In this document: piece by piece, positions 12,906 to 21,798 of the stretch
Numbering within the stretch: the first letter of the stretch is position 1
How the letters are laid out: the number at the start of each line of letters is the position of its first letter
Assembly: GCF_026191725.2 (NCBI RefSeq)
Contig: NZ_CP120863.1
Span: 5,746,001 to 5,810,000, forward strand
DNA length: 64,000 nt
Origin: Roseibium porphyridii
GTDB lineage: Bacteria > Pseudomonadota > Alphaproteobacteria > Rhizobiales > Stappiaceae
Direction: 5' to 3'
Position numbers and translations under genes: made by a program
Notes under the pieces: generated by a model
What the model saw: only the letters and a program-made list of their open reading frames with translations
What the model was told of the DNA's origin: nothing
Database searches by the model: none

Positions 12906-13853
12906 TTACGGCGTTGCAGTGGACGCATCGGGCTCAACGGTCCGGTGCGTTTCTGTTTTTGCCAGGTCATCCGGAACCGACGTTTGAGCTTTGCGTGAAG
13001 GGCGAAACAGCTTCAGAGCCAACTTACCCCACACGGCAAACGGATAAAGGATCAGTTTCACGACATCGTTTTCCGGAACGCCTTTCGCACCCAACGGTTC
13101 GTGGCAAGGGCCAGGAACGTAGTATGTTCCAAAGACAAGATCGAAAACCGGAAAGATGTTTGCCAGGTTTTTGCCATAGGCTTCCGGCAAATCTGCATGG
13201 TGCCATTGGTGCATGCGCGGTGACGCGATCACATATTTAAACGGTCCGTGGTCCCAGTCGACATTGAGATGGACATACATGCTGTGAAGCGTCAGCAGAA
13301 CGGCCCCCATTCCCATGGAACCTGTCGGGAAACCCAACCAGCTGAGCAGCAGGATGTAAGACAGGGCCATGATAACAGACTCAAGAAAATGAATCCGATA
13401 GGCCGTAAGCGCATTCATATCCGGGTCGGAATGGTGAATGGCGTGGACTGGCCAGAACCACCTGTGATGCATGAGCCGGTGGTTCCAGTAGTTGGCGAAA
13501 TCGTAGCAGACGATCGCCAACGGAACGAGCAGCCATGCCGGCACACCCTGCCAAAAGCTCTCGTCGATTCCGGGCAGGCCAATTGCGTCATAAAACTGCT
13601 TAACCGGGTAGGTCAGCAGAAGCACCGCAGGTGCAAACAGCAAGCTTACCCACCAGAACGCTATGTTGGCACCAACACTTTTCAGTAGCCGCCGCGGCCA
13701 GGAGAACCTGTATCCACGCCGATGCAGATCGACCAACAAAATCACAAAGAGAAAAGCGATAGTTGCCGCAAACGACAGGCTTTCAAGACGGTTGTTGACC
13801 AGAAACAGAAACAGTTCCTGCAGCCGTTGGGCAAAATCTGCCAATACGTCCAC
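12906..13853 (-). CDS. Sterol desaturase / fatty acid hydroxylase family membrane protein
   Basis: Integral-membrane di-iron oxygenase of 315 residues with several hydrophobic helices. The histidine clusters that ligate the irons are visible: HRLMHH, HAIHHSD and HQWHH, with a further H in HSMYVH. The SWLGFP and YGKNLANIFPVFDLVFGTYY segments are typical of the bacterial subgroup. The substrate (a sterol, hopanoid, fatty acid or carotenoid) cannot be told. The C-terminal 40 residues are polar and probably disordered. Monocistronic, divergent from xerC. Confidence 0.88.
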   Translation of the reverse strand: MDVLADFAQRLQELFLFLVNNRLESLSFAATIAFLFVILLVDLHRRGYRFSWPRRLLKSVGANIAFWWVSLLFAPAVLLLTYPVKQFYDAIGLPGIDESFWQGVPAWLLVPLAIVCYDFANYWNHRLMHHRWFWPVHAIHHSDPDMNALTAYRIHFLESVIMALSYILLLSWLGFPTGSMGMGAVLLTLHSMYVHLNVDWDHGPFKYVIASPRMHQWHHADLPEAYGKNLANIFPVFDLVFGTYYVPGPCHEPLGAKGVPENDVVKLILYPFAVWGKLALKLFRPSRKAQTSVPDDLAKTETHRTVEPDASTATP

Positions 13854-13996
13854 CGAGGCAACTCCTTGCGAAATTCAACAAGCGTTTTAGCAACCCTTGC
13901 TTAAGTGACGGTAAAGTCGTCGCCGCCTGCGCTTTGCGTCAAAAACAATTCCCTTGTTAACGGAACAGTTGCGTTCTTTGAGTGTAATCGAGTGCC

Positions 13997-14956
13997 ATGC
14001 CCACGATGTCTGCCGAACAAGATGCCTTGCTGACCACGGCCCAGCCTGATCTCAATCATCGGTTGGGTCTTTGGCTGGACCACCTGTCGGACGAACGGCG
14101 CCTTTCGGACAAGACACTTCTGGCCTATGAGCGGGACTTGCGCCAGTTTCTGAGGTTCTTGACTATGCACTTGGGTGGAGCGCCGTCCCTGAAAGACATT
14201 GCGGCCTTACGCCCGGTTGATTTTCGCAGTTTTCTCGCGAGCCGACGCCGTCAGGGTGTGCAAAGCCGTTCTCTGGCACGTGGACTTGCAGGCATTCGAT
14301 CCTTTCTGAGGTTTTTGGAACGGCGCGGCGAGGTCAATGCTGCAGCTTCTTCGGCAGTGCGTCCGCCTCGCCAGGCTCGATCCTTGCCCAAACCCGTTTC
14401 CTCGAAAGATGCCGTCGATATCACCAGCGGCGATTTCGGGATGGAAGCAGAGGCATGGATAGAAGCGCGAAATGCAGCCGTACTGACACTTCTTTATGGC
14501 TGCGGACTGCGCATTTCCGAAGCGCTGTCATTGACGGGTGACGCGGCGCCAAAACGTGAAACGAAAACGATGCGGATCATCGGAAAGGGTGGCAAGGAAC
14601 GGATCGTGCCAATCCTGCCTGCAGTCGGCGAAGCCATCGAGCAGTATCTGAAACTCTGTCCGTATGCGGTCAGCGCAAAAGGACCGCTTTTTCTGGGTGC
14701 ACGCGGCGGACCACTCAATCCGCGTATGATCCAGCTGGCCATGCAGCGCTTGCGCGGTGCACTCGGTCTTCCGGACAGCGCGACGCCTCACGCCTTGCGC
14801 CATTCCTTTGCTACTCATCTGCTGGCCGGAGGCGGTGATCTCAGAACCATCCAGGAGCTGCTCGGACATGCCAGCCTTGCTTCTACGCAAATCTATACGG
14901 AAATCGACGGCGCGCATCTTCTGAAAGCTTACGACAAGGCGCATCCGAGAAGGTGA
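13997..14956 (+). CDS. xerC: Site-specific tyrosine recombinase XerC
   Basis: Resolves chromosome dimers at dif together with XerD. The 319 residues have an N-terminal SAM-like core-binding domain (about 20-120) and the catalytic domain with R172 (GCGLRISEA), K197 in the beta-hairpin (IGKGGKERIVP), H265/R268 (HALRHSFATHLL), H291 (LGHASLAST) and the nucleophile Y300. No phage or integron features surround it, so the chromosomal role is favoured. It converges on the GNAT gene with a 21-nt gap. Confidence 0.93.
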   Translation: MPTMSAEQDALLTTAQPDLNHRLGLWLDHLSDERRLSDKTLLAYERDLRQFLRFLTMHLGGAPSLKDIAALRPVDFRSFLASRRRQGVQSRSLARGLAGIRSFLRFLERRGEVNAAASSAVRPPRQARSLPKPVSSKDAVDITSGDFGMEAEAWIEARNAAVLTLLYGCGLRISEALSLTGDAAPKRETKTMRIIGKGGKERIVPILPAVGEAIEQYLKLCPYAVSAKGPLFLGARGGPLNPRMIQLAMQRLRGALGLPDSATPHALRHSFATHLLAGGGDLRTIQELLGHASLASTQIYTEIDGAHLLKAYDKAHPRR

Positions 14957-14977
14957 GTTTTGCGTGTTCCTGAGAGG

Positions 14978-15481
14978 TCATTCCAGTCTTGGCAATTCAT
15001 ACACCGAGCGTGTTTTGTCATCGGGAAATACTTCCCGCGCGATCACCTTACCACCCAGCTTTTGAACAAGTTTGCGGGCAGCTTCATTGGCATCATCCAT
15101 ATGCGTTTCCACCAAAGACCAGCCATAGCTGTCATAGGCGTGCTTGATCGCCGCTCTTGATACTTCGACGGCTGTTCCAGTCCCTCTCGCTTCGGGCAAG
15201 AGCCACCAGGTCAGCTCACGCCGGGGCCAGCCATCCGGCCAGACAAACCCGCAGCCACCGATCGCAGCTCCGCCTTGTCTAGGCACAATCATCCAAAGCC
15301 CATACCCGCGCAGGTGCCAGTGTCCAACATGCCCGGCAAGCGCCCTCCAGGATTGATCATCGCGAAGTGGTCCGCCATAAAAACGCGATGCTTCGGCATC
15401 GGCAAAAAAGGTTCGATATACCCCAAGGTCCTGCACCTCGGGTGGGCGAAGCAGAAATTGCTCACTGTGGAGTGAGTGCAT
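14978..15481 (-). CDS. GNAT family N-acetyltransferase (RimJ/RimL type)
   Basis: Acetyl-CoA dependent N-acetyltransferase of 167 residues. Family marks are the N-terminal LRPPEVQDLGVYRTFFAD, the GLWMIVPRQGGAAIGGCGFVWP beta-strands, ELTWWLLPEARGTGTAVEVSRAAIKHAYD (motif A region) and the ANEAARKLVQKLGGKV motif B. In motif A, the usual Q/RxxGxG/A loop is EARGTGTA. The substrate is unknown; related proteins modify ribosomal proteins or small molecules. Confidence 0.85.
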   Translation of the reverse strand: MHSLHSEQFLLRPPEVQDLGVYRTFFADAEASRFYGGPLRDDQSWRALAGHVGHWHLRGYGLWMIVPRQGGAAIGGCGFVWPDGWPRRELTWWLLPEARGTGTAVEVSRAAIKHAYDSYGWSLVETHMDDANEAARKLVQKLGGKVIAREVFPDDKTRSVYELPRLE

Positions 15482-15622
15482 ACTAACTCTCTGTTTTGAC
15501 TGATGAGATTCTTAACGACCTTATCACTTTGCAAATGCGAATCTAGCAGGCGCGATGGTAATCGGTTAGGTTGAAGTCAACCACTCGACGTTTTTTCACC
15601 GAAGACACGTGGGAGAACAGAC

Positions 15623-16027
15623 ATGCGCATGGTGATGCTTGCAATCGCCTTACTGATGTTGTCCGCAGCGCCGTCACTTGCGCAGCGGATCTACTGCCCG
15701 ATACCGGAAGACGGCGCCTGGCTCAATCCGGATGCCGAACCCAAACAAATCTCGCGCATCGAAGTGGAAAGCCGTTGCGAGAATGAACAGGTGAACGTGC
15801 GTGTCCGGGCCTTTACGTCCTGCATCCCGCGAGACTGCAAATGGGGTTGGACCAAAGCGGAATTGCGTTCAGATGGCGCAGTCGAGGTTTTGCTCGTCGG
15901 TTTCCTCAGCAGCAAGCAGATCACCTTGAAAGCATTCGGCGATCTTCTCGACACCCATGTTGTGAACATCGTCAATGACTTGTCGGAACCTCGGCGCGAA
16001 GTCACCTATAATCTCAGGCGCAAATGA
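15623..16027 (+). CDS. Exported protein of unknown function
   Basis: Not recognised. 134 residues with a Sec signal peptide (positively charged start, hydrophobic stretch, SLA-Q cleavage near residue 20). The mature part has four cysteines (C25, C52, C67, C72), an even number that suits two periplasmic disulfides, and ends in a basic LRRK. GGGAG lies ahead of the ATG. It is read in the same direction as the next small exported protein, 118 nt downstream. Confidence 0.75.
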   Translation: MRMVMLAIALLMLSAAPSLAQRIYCPIPEDGAWLNPDAEPKQISRIEVESRCENEQVNVRVRAFTSCIPRDCKWGWTKAELRSDGAVEVLLVGFLSSKQITLKAFGDLLDTHVVNIVNDLSEPRREVTYNLRRK

Positions 16028-16145
16028 AACTGTTTTGCGCGGTCAAAAACAATCGGCTCCCGTTTTTTCCTTGCCAGATCCTCGATTTATCTTACGCAAC
16101 GTTATGCTGCGTCTTTCGAACGCGGCCTGAAGACGGAGGCAGAGC

Positions 16146-16379
16146 ATGCGTCTATTAAGCACCGGTGTTGCGGCCCTAGCCCTGACGGCATTTGCAATTG
16201 TTCCTGCAAGTGCCTGCTCCTGGGGAAAAACTGCAAAGTCGAAAAACATGACCGTCGCTGACACGACCGTCATACCCGAAGTTGACACAGATGTTTCCAT
16301 CGCGACCAATGATCTGAGTGATGAAACACTAGAAGAAGCAATCGTTCTACCGGTTCCAGGCGACAAACCAGCCGAGTGA
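16146..16379 (+). CDS. Small exported protein of unknown function
   Basis: Not recognised. 77 residues: a signal peptide ending in the run ASA-CSW near residue 23, and a short, strongly acidic mature part (TDVSIATNDLSDETLEEAI) ending in Pro-rich PVPGDKPAE. The Cys at the cleavage point (SACS) makes a lipobox possible, but the preceding residues (PASAC) do not fit well. GGAGG precedes the ATG by a normal distance. A good terminator follows, so this is a real transcription unit. Confidence 0.7.
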   Translation: MRLLSTGVAALALTAFAIVPASACSWGKTAKSKNMTVADTTVIPEVDTDVSIATNDLSDETLEEAIVLPVPGDKPAE

Positions 16380-16407
16380 ACCGGCTCCTCAAAAGAGCTC
16401 CAATCAT

Positions 16408-16436
16408 GTCCCGCTGCTTTGCAGCGGGACTTTTTT
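16408..16436 (+). terminator. Rho-independent terminator
   Basis: A perfect 10-bp G+C-rich stem (16408-16417 with 16421-16430) and a TTT loop are followed by six T. It ends the transcript of the small exported protein and rules out the upstream in-frame start (16435) of the following phosphoesterase. Confidence 0.92.
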
Positions 16437-16545
16437 GCATGGGCTTTGCACATATTCTGCTGAAAACGGCCCTCAAGGCGCCGCGAAGCGAGTGCACCAC
16501 CACTCTTATTTGCTGCAGCAACCAAGTTTTGGGGTGCAAGATTTC

Positions 16546-17505
16546 ATGATTTCAAGACGACTGTTCTTAAAGGGGCTTGGATGCGCCGTCCTTGGAGCGA
16601 TTTCGGCTCCCGCCTATGCGATTGGAGTTGAACCCTTTCGCCTGACGATCAAGGAGTACCGGCTGACGCCGCCCCGCTGGCCCAAAAATCTCCGGCTCAC
16701 TGCGGCTTTGATAGCCGACCCTCATATTTGTGACCCCTGGATGAACCTGGAACGGCTGAAGTTCGTTGTTGGCCGCACCAACGCGCTTAAACCGGATATC
16801 ATCTTGATGCTGGGAGACTACGTGGCGAGCCACAAATGGCAGTATGATTCGATCCCACCACAGGCGTGGGCAGATATTTTCGGTGACCTGGATGCGCCGC
16901 TCGGCACGCATGCCATCCTTGGAAATCACGACTGGTGGGATGACCACGAAGCCCAACTGATCGGAATCGGCCCGACCAAGTACGGTCAGGCCCTTCTCAA
17001 CGCCGGAATTCCGCTTTACCAAAATCGCGCCGAACGCCTTACCAAGGATGGCAAAGCCTTCTGGCTGGCTGGACTTGATGACCAGCTTGCCCTTTTTCCC
17101 AGCCGCAAGCGAAAGCAGAAACACTGGCGTGGACTGGATGATCTGCCAGGAACCCTTGCCCAGGTGAATGACGATGCGCCCGTGCTACTCATGGCACATG
17201 AGCCCGACATTATCCGAAAGGTGCCTTCTCGTGTGAGCCTGACCGTCAGTGGTCACACGCATGGCGGACAGATCAATGTCATGGGTTATAAGCCCGCATT
17301 CCCCAAGAAACACGGGACGAACCACATCTATGGTCATATCGTGGAGACCGAAGGAACAACCCTGATGCGCCATTTGAGCCTCAAAACGAACCCAAGACAC
17401 TTGGTCGTGTCCGGCGGTCTTGGTTGTTCAATCCTGCCGGTGCGCTTCGGCGTGCCGCCGGAAATTACTTTGGTCCACCTTGGCGATGCCAAAACCACGT
17501 CCTGA
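16546..17505 (+). CDS. Tat-exported metallophosphoesterase (YaeI-like)
   Basis: Calcineurin-like phosphoesterase of 319 residues. From the ATG at 16546 the protein starts with a twin-arginine signal (SRRLFLKGLG) and a hydrophobic stretch, so export in folded form is predicted. Metal-binding motifs follow in order: DPH, GDY, GNHDWW and GHTHGGQ. The family acts on phosphomono- or diesters, including lipid A precursors or membrane phospholipids in YaeI-like members; the substrate here is unknown. An upstream in-frame ATG at 16435 lies in a terminator and would bury the Tat signal. Confidence 0.88.
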   Translation: MISRRLFLKGLGCAVLGAISAPAYAIGVEPFRLTIKEYRLTPPRWPKNLRLTAALIADPHICDPWMNLERLKFVVGRTNALKPDIILMLGDYVASHKWQYDSIPPQAWADIFGDLDAPLGTHAILGNHDWWDDHEAQLIGIGPTKYGQALLNAGIPLYQNRAERLTKDGKAFWLAGLDDQLALFPSRKRKQKHWRGLDDLPGTLAQVNDDAPVLLMAHEPDIIRKVPSRVSLTVSGHTHGGQINVMGYKPAFPKKHGTNHIYGHIVETEGTTLMRHLSLKTNPRHLVVSGGLGCSILPVRFGVPPEITLVHLGDAKTTS

Positions 17506-17564
17506 CAGCTCTCTTGTCATCGAGAACTGCTTGAACAACGCTTTCCGGCAGACACCAGAATTCC

Positions 17565-18203
17565 CTACACGGCCTGGTGGGATTGCGCACTGTCCTGACG
17601 ATACTCCCGGATAGCCTGCACGAAAATCTGGACTGCCGAGCTCAGGAACAGACCCGCCATCAAACCTGCCACGATCAGGTCAGGCCAGGCGGTTGTCGTG
17701 CCCCAAACACCGAGAGCCGCCACCATGACGGCCACATTGCCGATTGCATCGTTTCGCGAGCAAAGCCACACGGACCTTACATTTGCATCCCCATCCTTGT
17801 AACGCACCAGCAACAGCACGCTGAAAAGGTTGACTGCCAAAGCAAGAAAGCCGATCGACCCCATCACCGCGGCCTGTGGAACGCCAAGAACAAACACCTG
17901 ATAAAGCGTTGTCGCCGCAACCCAAATACCCATAAGAAAAAGGCTGCCTCCCTTGAAGAGGGCCGCGAGCGCGCGTGTCCTCAAGGAAGCGCCAATCACA
18001 GCGAGTGAAATGCCATAGGTCACGGCATCGCCAAAGAAATCCAGCGCATCGGCCTGAAGAGCTTTTGATCCAGCTGCCTGACCTGCTGCCATTTCCACGA
18101 CAAACATCCCGCCGTTGAGCGCAATCACCAACCAGAGGCGACGGCGATAGTCTTGCGACATGCCGTCAAAGCGTTGATTTGAAGTGCCGCAGCACGCACC
18201 CAT
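17565..18203 (-). CDS. Cation diffusion facilitator family metal exporter
   Basis: Short CDF transporter of 212 residues, with about six membrane helices and no C-terminal cytoplasmic domain. The metal site in helix 2 is DALDFFGDA (D55, D59). The matching site in helix 5 is CSRNDAIGN, with C148 and D152, where FieF-type pumps usually have His and Asp; a thiol there suggests a soft metal such as Cd or Pb. CCGT near the N-terminus may also bind metal. It faces a MerR regulator across a classic MerR-type promoter. Confidence 0.85.
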   Translation of the reverse strand: MGACCGTSNQRFDGMSQDYRRRLWLVIALNGGMFVVEMAAGQAAGSKALQADALDFFGDAVTYGISLAVIGASLRTRALAALFKGGSLFLMGIWVAATTLYQVFVLGVPQAAVMGSIGFLALAVNLFSVLLLVRYKDGDANVRSVWLCSRNDAIGNVAVMVAALGVWGTTTAWPDLIVAGLMAGLFLSSAVQIFVQAIREYRQDSAQSHQAV

Positions 18204-18259
18204 GGTTCACTCCTTGTCGAATCGAGCACTTGAATTCTCGACTTTGGCCCTTTCTAATT

Positions 18260-18282
18260 GCTATAGCGACTAGAGCTTCAAG
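18260..18282 (-). promoter_or_regulatory. MerR-type operator/promoter for the metal exporter
   Basis: On the minus strand a -35 element CTTGAA (18277-18282) is followed by an imperfect dyad GCTCTAG-TCG-CTATAGC (18260-18276) and, after a 19-nt spacer, a -10 TTAGAA (18252-18257). A dyad inside an overlong spacer is the hallmark of promoters twisted open by MerR-family activators. Confidence 0.8.
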
Positions 18283-18291
18283 AGGTTTTTG

Positions 18292-18711
18292 ATGGATTTT
18301 TCAATCGGAGAGTTGTCCCGCGAAACCGGAGTAAAAGTCCCAACGATCCGGTACTATGAAAAAGAGGGGTTGCTGGAAGCGCCCTTGCGGACCGAAGGCA
18401 ACCAGCGCCGTTATCGTCACTCGGACCTTGAAAGACTGCGTTTCATCCGGCACTGCCGAGACCTGGGGTTGTCGATGCAAGCAGTTCGGGATCTTATCGA
18501 ACTCAGCCAACACCCCGACAAACCTTGTGCTGAAGCGGACCTGATCGCGGTGGATCAGCTCAAGGCTGTCCGGCAACGCATCGCCCACTTGCAGAGACTT
18601 GAAACCGAGCTAAGCCGTATTGCAGACAGCTGCAAAGGTGGTCACACCGTTACAGAGTGCAACGTTCTCAGAGCATTTGCGGATCACGGGCTTTGCAAGG
18701 ATGCTCACTGA
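18292..18711 (+). CDS. MerR family heavy-metal sensor (CadR/PbrR/ZntR type)
   Basis: Metal-sensing activator of 139 residues from the ATG at 18292; a TTG three bases earlier is a less likely start. The wHTH (IGELSRETGVKVPTIRYYEKEGLL), the coupling helix and the dimerisation helix are complete. C79, C114 and C123 have the 35- and 9-residue spacing of ZntR/CadR/PbrR-class sensors of Zn, Cd or Pb. It is expected to activate the divergent CDF pump gene and to repress itself. Its 3' end overlaps the convergent membrane-protein gene by 7 bases. Confidence 0.9.
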   Translation: MDFSIGELSRETGVKVPTIRYYEKEGLLEAPLRTEGNQRRYRHSDLERLRFIRHCRDLGLSMQAVRDLIELSQHPDKPCAEADLIAVDQLKAVRQRIAHLQRLETELSRIADSCKGGHTVTECNVLRAFADHGLCKDAH

Positions 18712-20237
18712 GGTGAAGGGAGTATTCGCGACGTTGTTTCGTCACCAAAGACTTTGACCGACACGCCATCTTCCAGTCTTTCCAGTCGCAAAATCCGCCA
18801 CCGTTCAACGGGAAGATTGCAGGACTGCCGACCCAACACACAGGAAAACTGCAGGACGCGCCGATAGTCCGGATCCGGCCACACCTTCTCAGCAACATCA
18901 TGCCGGCCCTTGAGATACCCTGAAATCGTGTATTCGCTCACATACCAGGCATCGCCTTTCTTCAGGTCGAGAAGGCTTGTCGGACGCCCTTTGGGAAAGG
19001 TTCCACCCCACGTCCAGGCGAGCGCACCGCGGGTATTTTGGTTCAGGTAGTGCTGAGCCATAGTTTCATCGACAAACACGCGCTTACCATCTGACAAATC
19101 CTTCTCATAGGCAGCTGTCACCGCTTCGGAATTTTCCACTCGATCCGAGAGAATGTAAAAGCTGAAGAAATTGGCCGACAGAGCCAGAAAAAGGATGGCG
19201 AAGAGAGTTGCCTTCGCCTTGAGCCACCTCGACCCGACCACCGCATCCAGCGCGATCAGAAAAACCATTGAAGCCGCAAGGTTCCGGATCAGGGCTTTGT
19301 CGTGAAGAAAGGCCGCCAAAAACTGACCTGCCGCGAGAGCAGCGCAAATTGCAGCAGCGGCACGGTTATGGCGAAAGACGAGCGTTGAAGCGCCAGCGAA
19401 CAGGACCGCGCGAAGAATTGCCTCGTCGTTGAAACCACCACCCGTTGAGCGGCTTGCGTGGAAGGTGAACTGCTCAAGAAACTCGGCAAATTCAAAATCA
19501 ATTGACAATGCAAATACCGCGAGCGCCAGCAAGAGGGCAGCAAAACCTTCACAAACAATTCGCAACAATCCTGCCTGACGCATTGCCAGTCGCCAGATCT
19601 CGATCACAGCGATAGCACCAAGGCTCCAGGCAAAGAGCGACGGCGCTGCAAGAGGCGCAATGCCGAAAAGAAACTTGCTGAAGATGCTCACCACAGCGCC
19701 CGGTCCTGCGTTGTCCCTGGTGCGGGAAGCCGCTGCGCACAGCAATGGAAGAGACACGCACAGGCCTGACACGAAGAACAAGGCACCCGTCAGTTCCAGA
19801 CGAAAGCCGGTAACGACATACAATGGCGCAAAAAGGAGCGGTGTGAACATAGCGGCAAGGCGCAAATCCAATCGCAAGCAGACAATCACGAAAACCAGGT
19901 TGGTCAGCGCAAAGCACAGAAACTCAAATGCAAGCAGCGCGGTCGTATCGGTGCCAACCACAGAAAAGAACAGCCCGGCGAAGATCAGATGCAGCCTTGG
20001 CTGCAAATGGTAGTTCTCAAGGCCGGGAAACTGGACCGCGAGCAGACTGTTCCAGTGGCGCCCACTCTCGGCAAATTCCATTGCCCAGGGTACAAAAAAA
20101 AGGTCATCCACATTGGCAATGCTGCGGTCGGGCCAAAAGAAAACCAATCCGCAAAGCAAAGGCAGTCCCAGCGCGGCCATGAAAACCAGCATGCCTGCTT
20201 TGTCATTTGATCCGTTTTCAGGCTCGTTCAGCGTCAA
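18705..20237 (-). CDS. Polytopic membrane protein, possible GT-C glycosyltransferase
   Basis: 510 residues with roughly ten or more hydrophobic helices. Near the N-terminus, after helix 1, lies NVDDLFFVPWAMEFAESGRHW; an acidic pair in the first periplasmic loop followed by an aromatic helix is the usual start of GT-C lipid-linked sugar transferases. The C-terminal 130 residues are a soluble, probably periplasmic, domain. No closer family is recognised. It begins just downstream of the lpd terminator and is probably transcribed alone. Confidence 0.6.
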   Translation of the reverse strand: MTLNEPENGSNDKAGMLVFMAALGLPLLCGLVFFWPDRSIANVDDLFFVPWAMEFAESGRHWNSLLAVQFPGLENYHLQPRLHLIFAGLFFSVVGTDTTALLAFEFLCFALTNLVFVIVCLRLDLRLAAMFTPLLFAPLYVVTGFRLELTGALFFVSGLCVSLPLLCAAASRTRDNAGPGAVVSIFSKFLFGIAPLAAPSLFAWSLGAIAVIEIWRLAMRQAGLLRIVCEGFAALLLALAVFALSIDFEFAEFLEQFTFHASRSTGGGFNDEAILRAVLFAGASTLVFRHNRAAAAICAALAAGQFLAAFLHDKALIRNLAASMVFLIALDAVVGSRWLKAKATLFAILFLALSANFFSFYILSDRVENSEAVTAAYEKDLSDGKRVFVDETMAQHYLNQNTRGALAWTWGGTFPKGRPTSLLDLKKGDAWYVSEYTISGYLKGRHDVAEKVWPDPDYRRVLQFSCVLGRQSCNLPVERWRILRLERLEDGVSVKVFGDETTSRILPSPQ

Positions 20238-20258
20238 AGATCACCTGACTGCTTCAAC

Positions 20259-20295
20259 AAAAAACCGGGAGCTCTTGTCACACAAGAGCCCCCGG
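20259..20295 (-). terminator. Terminator of the mdh-suc-lpd operon
   Basis: On the minus strand a 14-bp stem (20282-20295 with 20265-20278, one non-Watson-Crick position) and a 3-nt loop are followed by six T. It lies 56 nt after the lpd stop codon. Confidence 0.92.
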
Positions 20296-20351
20296 CTTCT
20301 AACCGCTATTCTGTACCGGCGCTCTGCTTGGCCGAAAAATCGACGGTTCTT

Positions 20352-21755
20352 TTAAGAATGTATTGGCTTGGCAAACGCACCGAGAGCCGCCTCCTTGACC
20401 GCTTCAGACATGGTCGGATGAGCATGGCATGTTCTGGCAAGATCTTCCGATGAGCCGCCAAACTCCATAAGAACAGCTGCTTCATGGATCATCTCACCAG
20501 CGCCGAAGCCGACGATGTGAACACCAAGAACACGGTCTGTTTTGGCGTCAGCCAAAACCTTGGCAAAGCCATCCGTCTGGTTCATGGCCCGTGCGCGGCC
20601 ATTGGCCGTGAAAGCGAATTTGCCGGTCTTGTACTCTACGCCGTCGGCCTTCAGCTCTTCTTCGGTCTTGCCGACAGAAGCCACTTCCGGCTGGGTGTAG
20701 ACGACACCTGGAATGACATCGTAGTTCACGTGGCCTGCCTGGCCCGCCAGGATCTCAGCAACGGCCACACCTTCGTCTTCGGCCTTGTGAGCCAACATGG
20801 GGCCGGCGACAACGTCACCAATGGCATAAATGCCATCGACATTGGTCTTGTAGTGCGCATCGATCTGAACCCGGCCACGTTCGTCGATCGCAACGCCAGC
20901 GGTGTCCAGACCAAGTCCTTGCGAGTAAGGACGGCGACCGATAGCAACGAGGACGATGTCCGCTTCAATGGTTTCCGCGTCGCCGCCTTTTGCCGGCTCC
21001 ACCGTAACGGCAAGGCCTTTGCCTTTCTTCTCAACGCCAGTGACTTTGGAAGAAAGCTTGAACGCCATGCCCTGCTTTTTCAGCATGCGCTGAAAGTTCT
21101 TCGACACGTCTCCGTCCATCGGGCCAAGGATCTTGTCCATGAACTCAACGACGGTGACTTCGGACCCGAGACGGTTCCAGACCGAACCGAGTTCCAGCCC
21201 AATCACACCGCCCCCGACGACGACCATCTTGCCTGGAACCTTCTCCAGTTCCAGAGCTCCGGTCGAGGAGACGACCTGTTTCTCGTCGATCTCGACACCT
21301 GGCAAAGGCATAACGTCGGAACCGGTGGCAATAACGATGTTTTTCGTTTCAACCACGGAGACAGCACCATCGTCGGCCGTGACTTCAACTTTCCCCTGGC
21401 CCAGGATCTTGCCCGTACCGGTGTGTACGTCGATCTTGTTCTTCTTCATGAGGAACGAAATGCCGCTGACATTGGCGTCCACCACGTCAGACTTGTGTTT
21501 CATCATCGACGGCAGGTCGAGTTTCGGCTTGCCCACCTTGATGCCTATCTTTTCGAACCCATGCCCGGCTTCATCAAACATTTCCGATGCATAAAGCAGC
21601 GCTTTGGACGGAATGCAGCCGATGTTGAGGCAAGTGCCACCGAGGGTCGCCCGTTTTTCAACGACGGCCGTCTTCAGGCCAAGCTGTGCAGCCTTGATTG
21701 CGCACACATAGCCGCCTGGGCCAGTTCCGATGACGACGAGATCATATTGGGACAT
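20352..21755 (-). CDS. lpd: Dihydrolipoyl dehydrogenase (E3)
   Basis: FAD-dependent E3 that reoxidises dihydrolipoamide of the 2-oxoglutarate dehydrogenase complex. The 467 residues begin MSQYDLVVIGTGPGGYVCA. The redox disulfide is C42/C47 (GGTCLNIGCIPSKA), the NAD site is VVVGGGVIGLELGSVW, and the C-terminal base pair is H446/E451. The frame runs upstream to 21914, but the ATG at 21755 gives the family start and avoids overlapping the SDR gene. It is the last gene of the TCA operon, next to a strong terminator. It may also serve other 2-oxoacid dehydrogenases. Confidence 0.96.
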   Translation of the reverse strand: MSQYDLVVIGTGPGGYVCAIKAAQLGLKTAVVEKRATLGGTCLNIGCIPSKALLYASEMFDEAGHGFEKIGIKVGKPKLDLPSMMKHKSDVVDANVSGISFLMKKNKIDVHTGTGKILGQGKVEVTADDGAVSVVETKNIVIATGSDVMPLPGVEIDEKQVVSSTGALELEKVPGKMVVVGGGVIGLELGSVWNRLGSEVTVVEFMDKILGPMDGDVSKNFQRMLKKQGMAFKLSSKVTGVEKKGKGLAVTVEPAKGGDAETIEADIVLVAIGRRPYSQGLGLDTAGVAIDERGRVQIDAHYKTNVDGIYAIGDVVAGPMLAHKAEDEGVAVAEILAGQAGHVNYDVIPGVVYTQPEVASVGKTEEELKADGVEYKTGKFAFTANGRARAMNQTDGFAKVLADAKTDRVLGVHIVGFGAGEMIHEAAVLMEFGGSSEDLARTCHAHPTMSEAVKEAALGAFAKPIHS

Positions 21756-21798
21756 TTTGGTCGCCTTTGCCTCTTTCACTTCTGGTTGGATTTCAAAT

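Noticed and set aside
13997..14956. xerC gene as a sign of an integrated element
   Set aside because: The recombinase is a full chromosomal XerC type, with no attachment repeats, phage or plasmid genes around it.
16435..16545. Upstream N-terminal extension of the Tat-exported phosphoesterase
   Set aside because: The ATG at 16435 lies in the T-run of a terminator and would bury the twin-arginine signal at residue 38.
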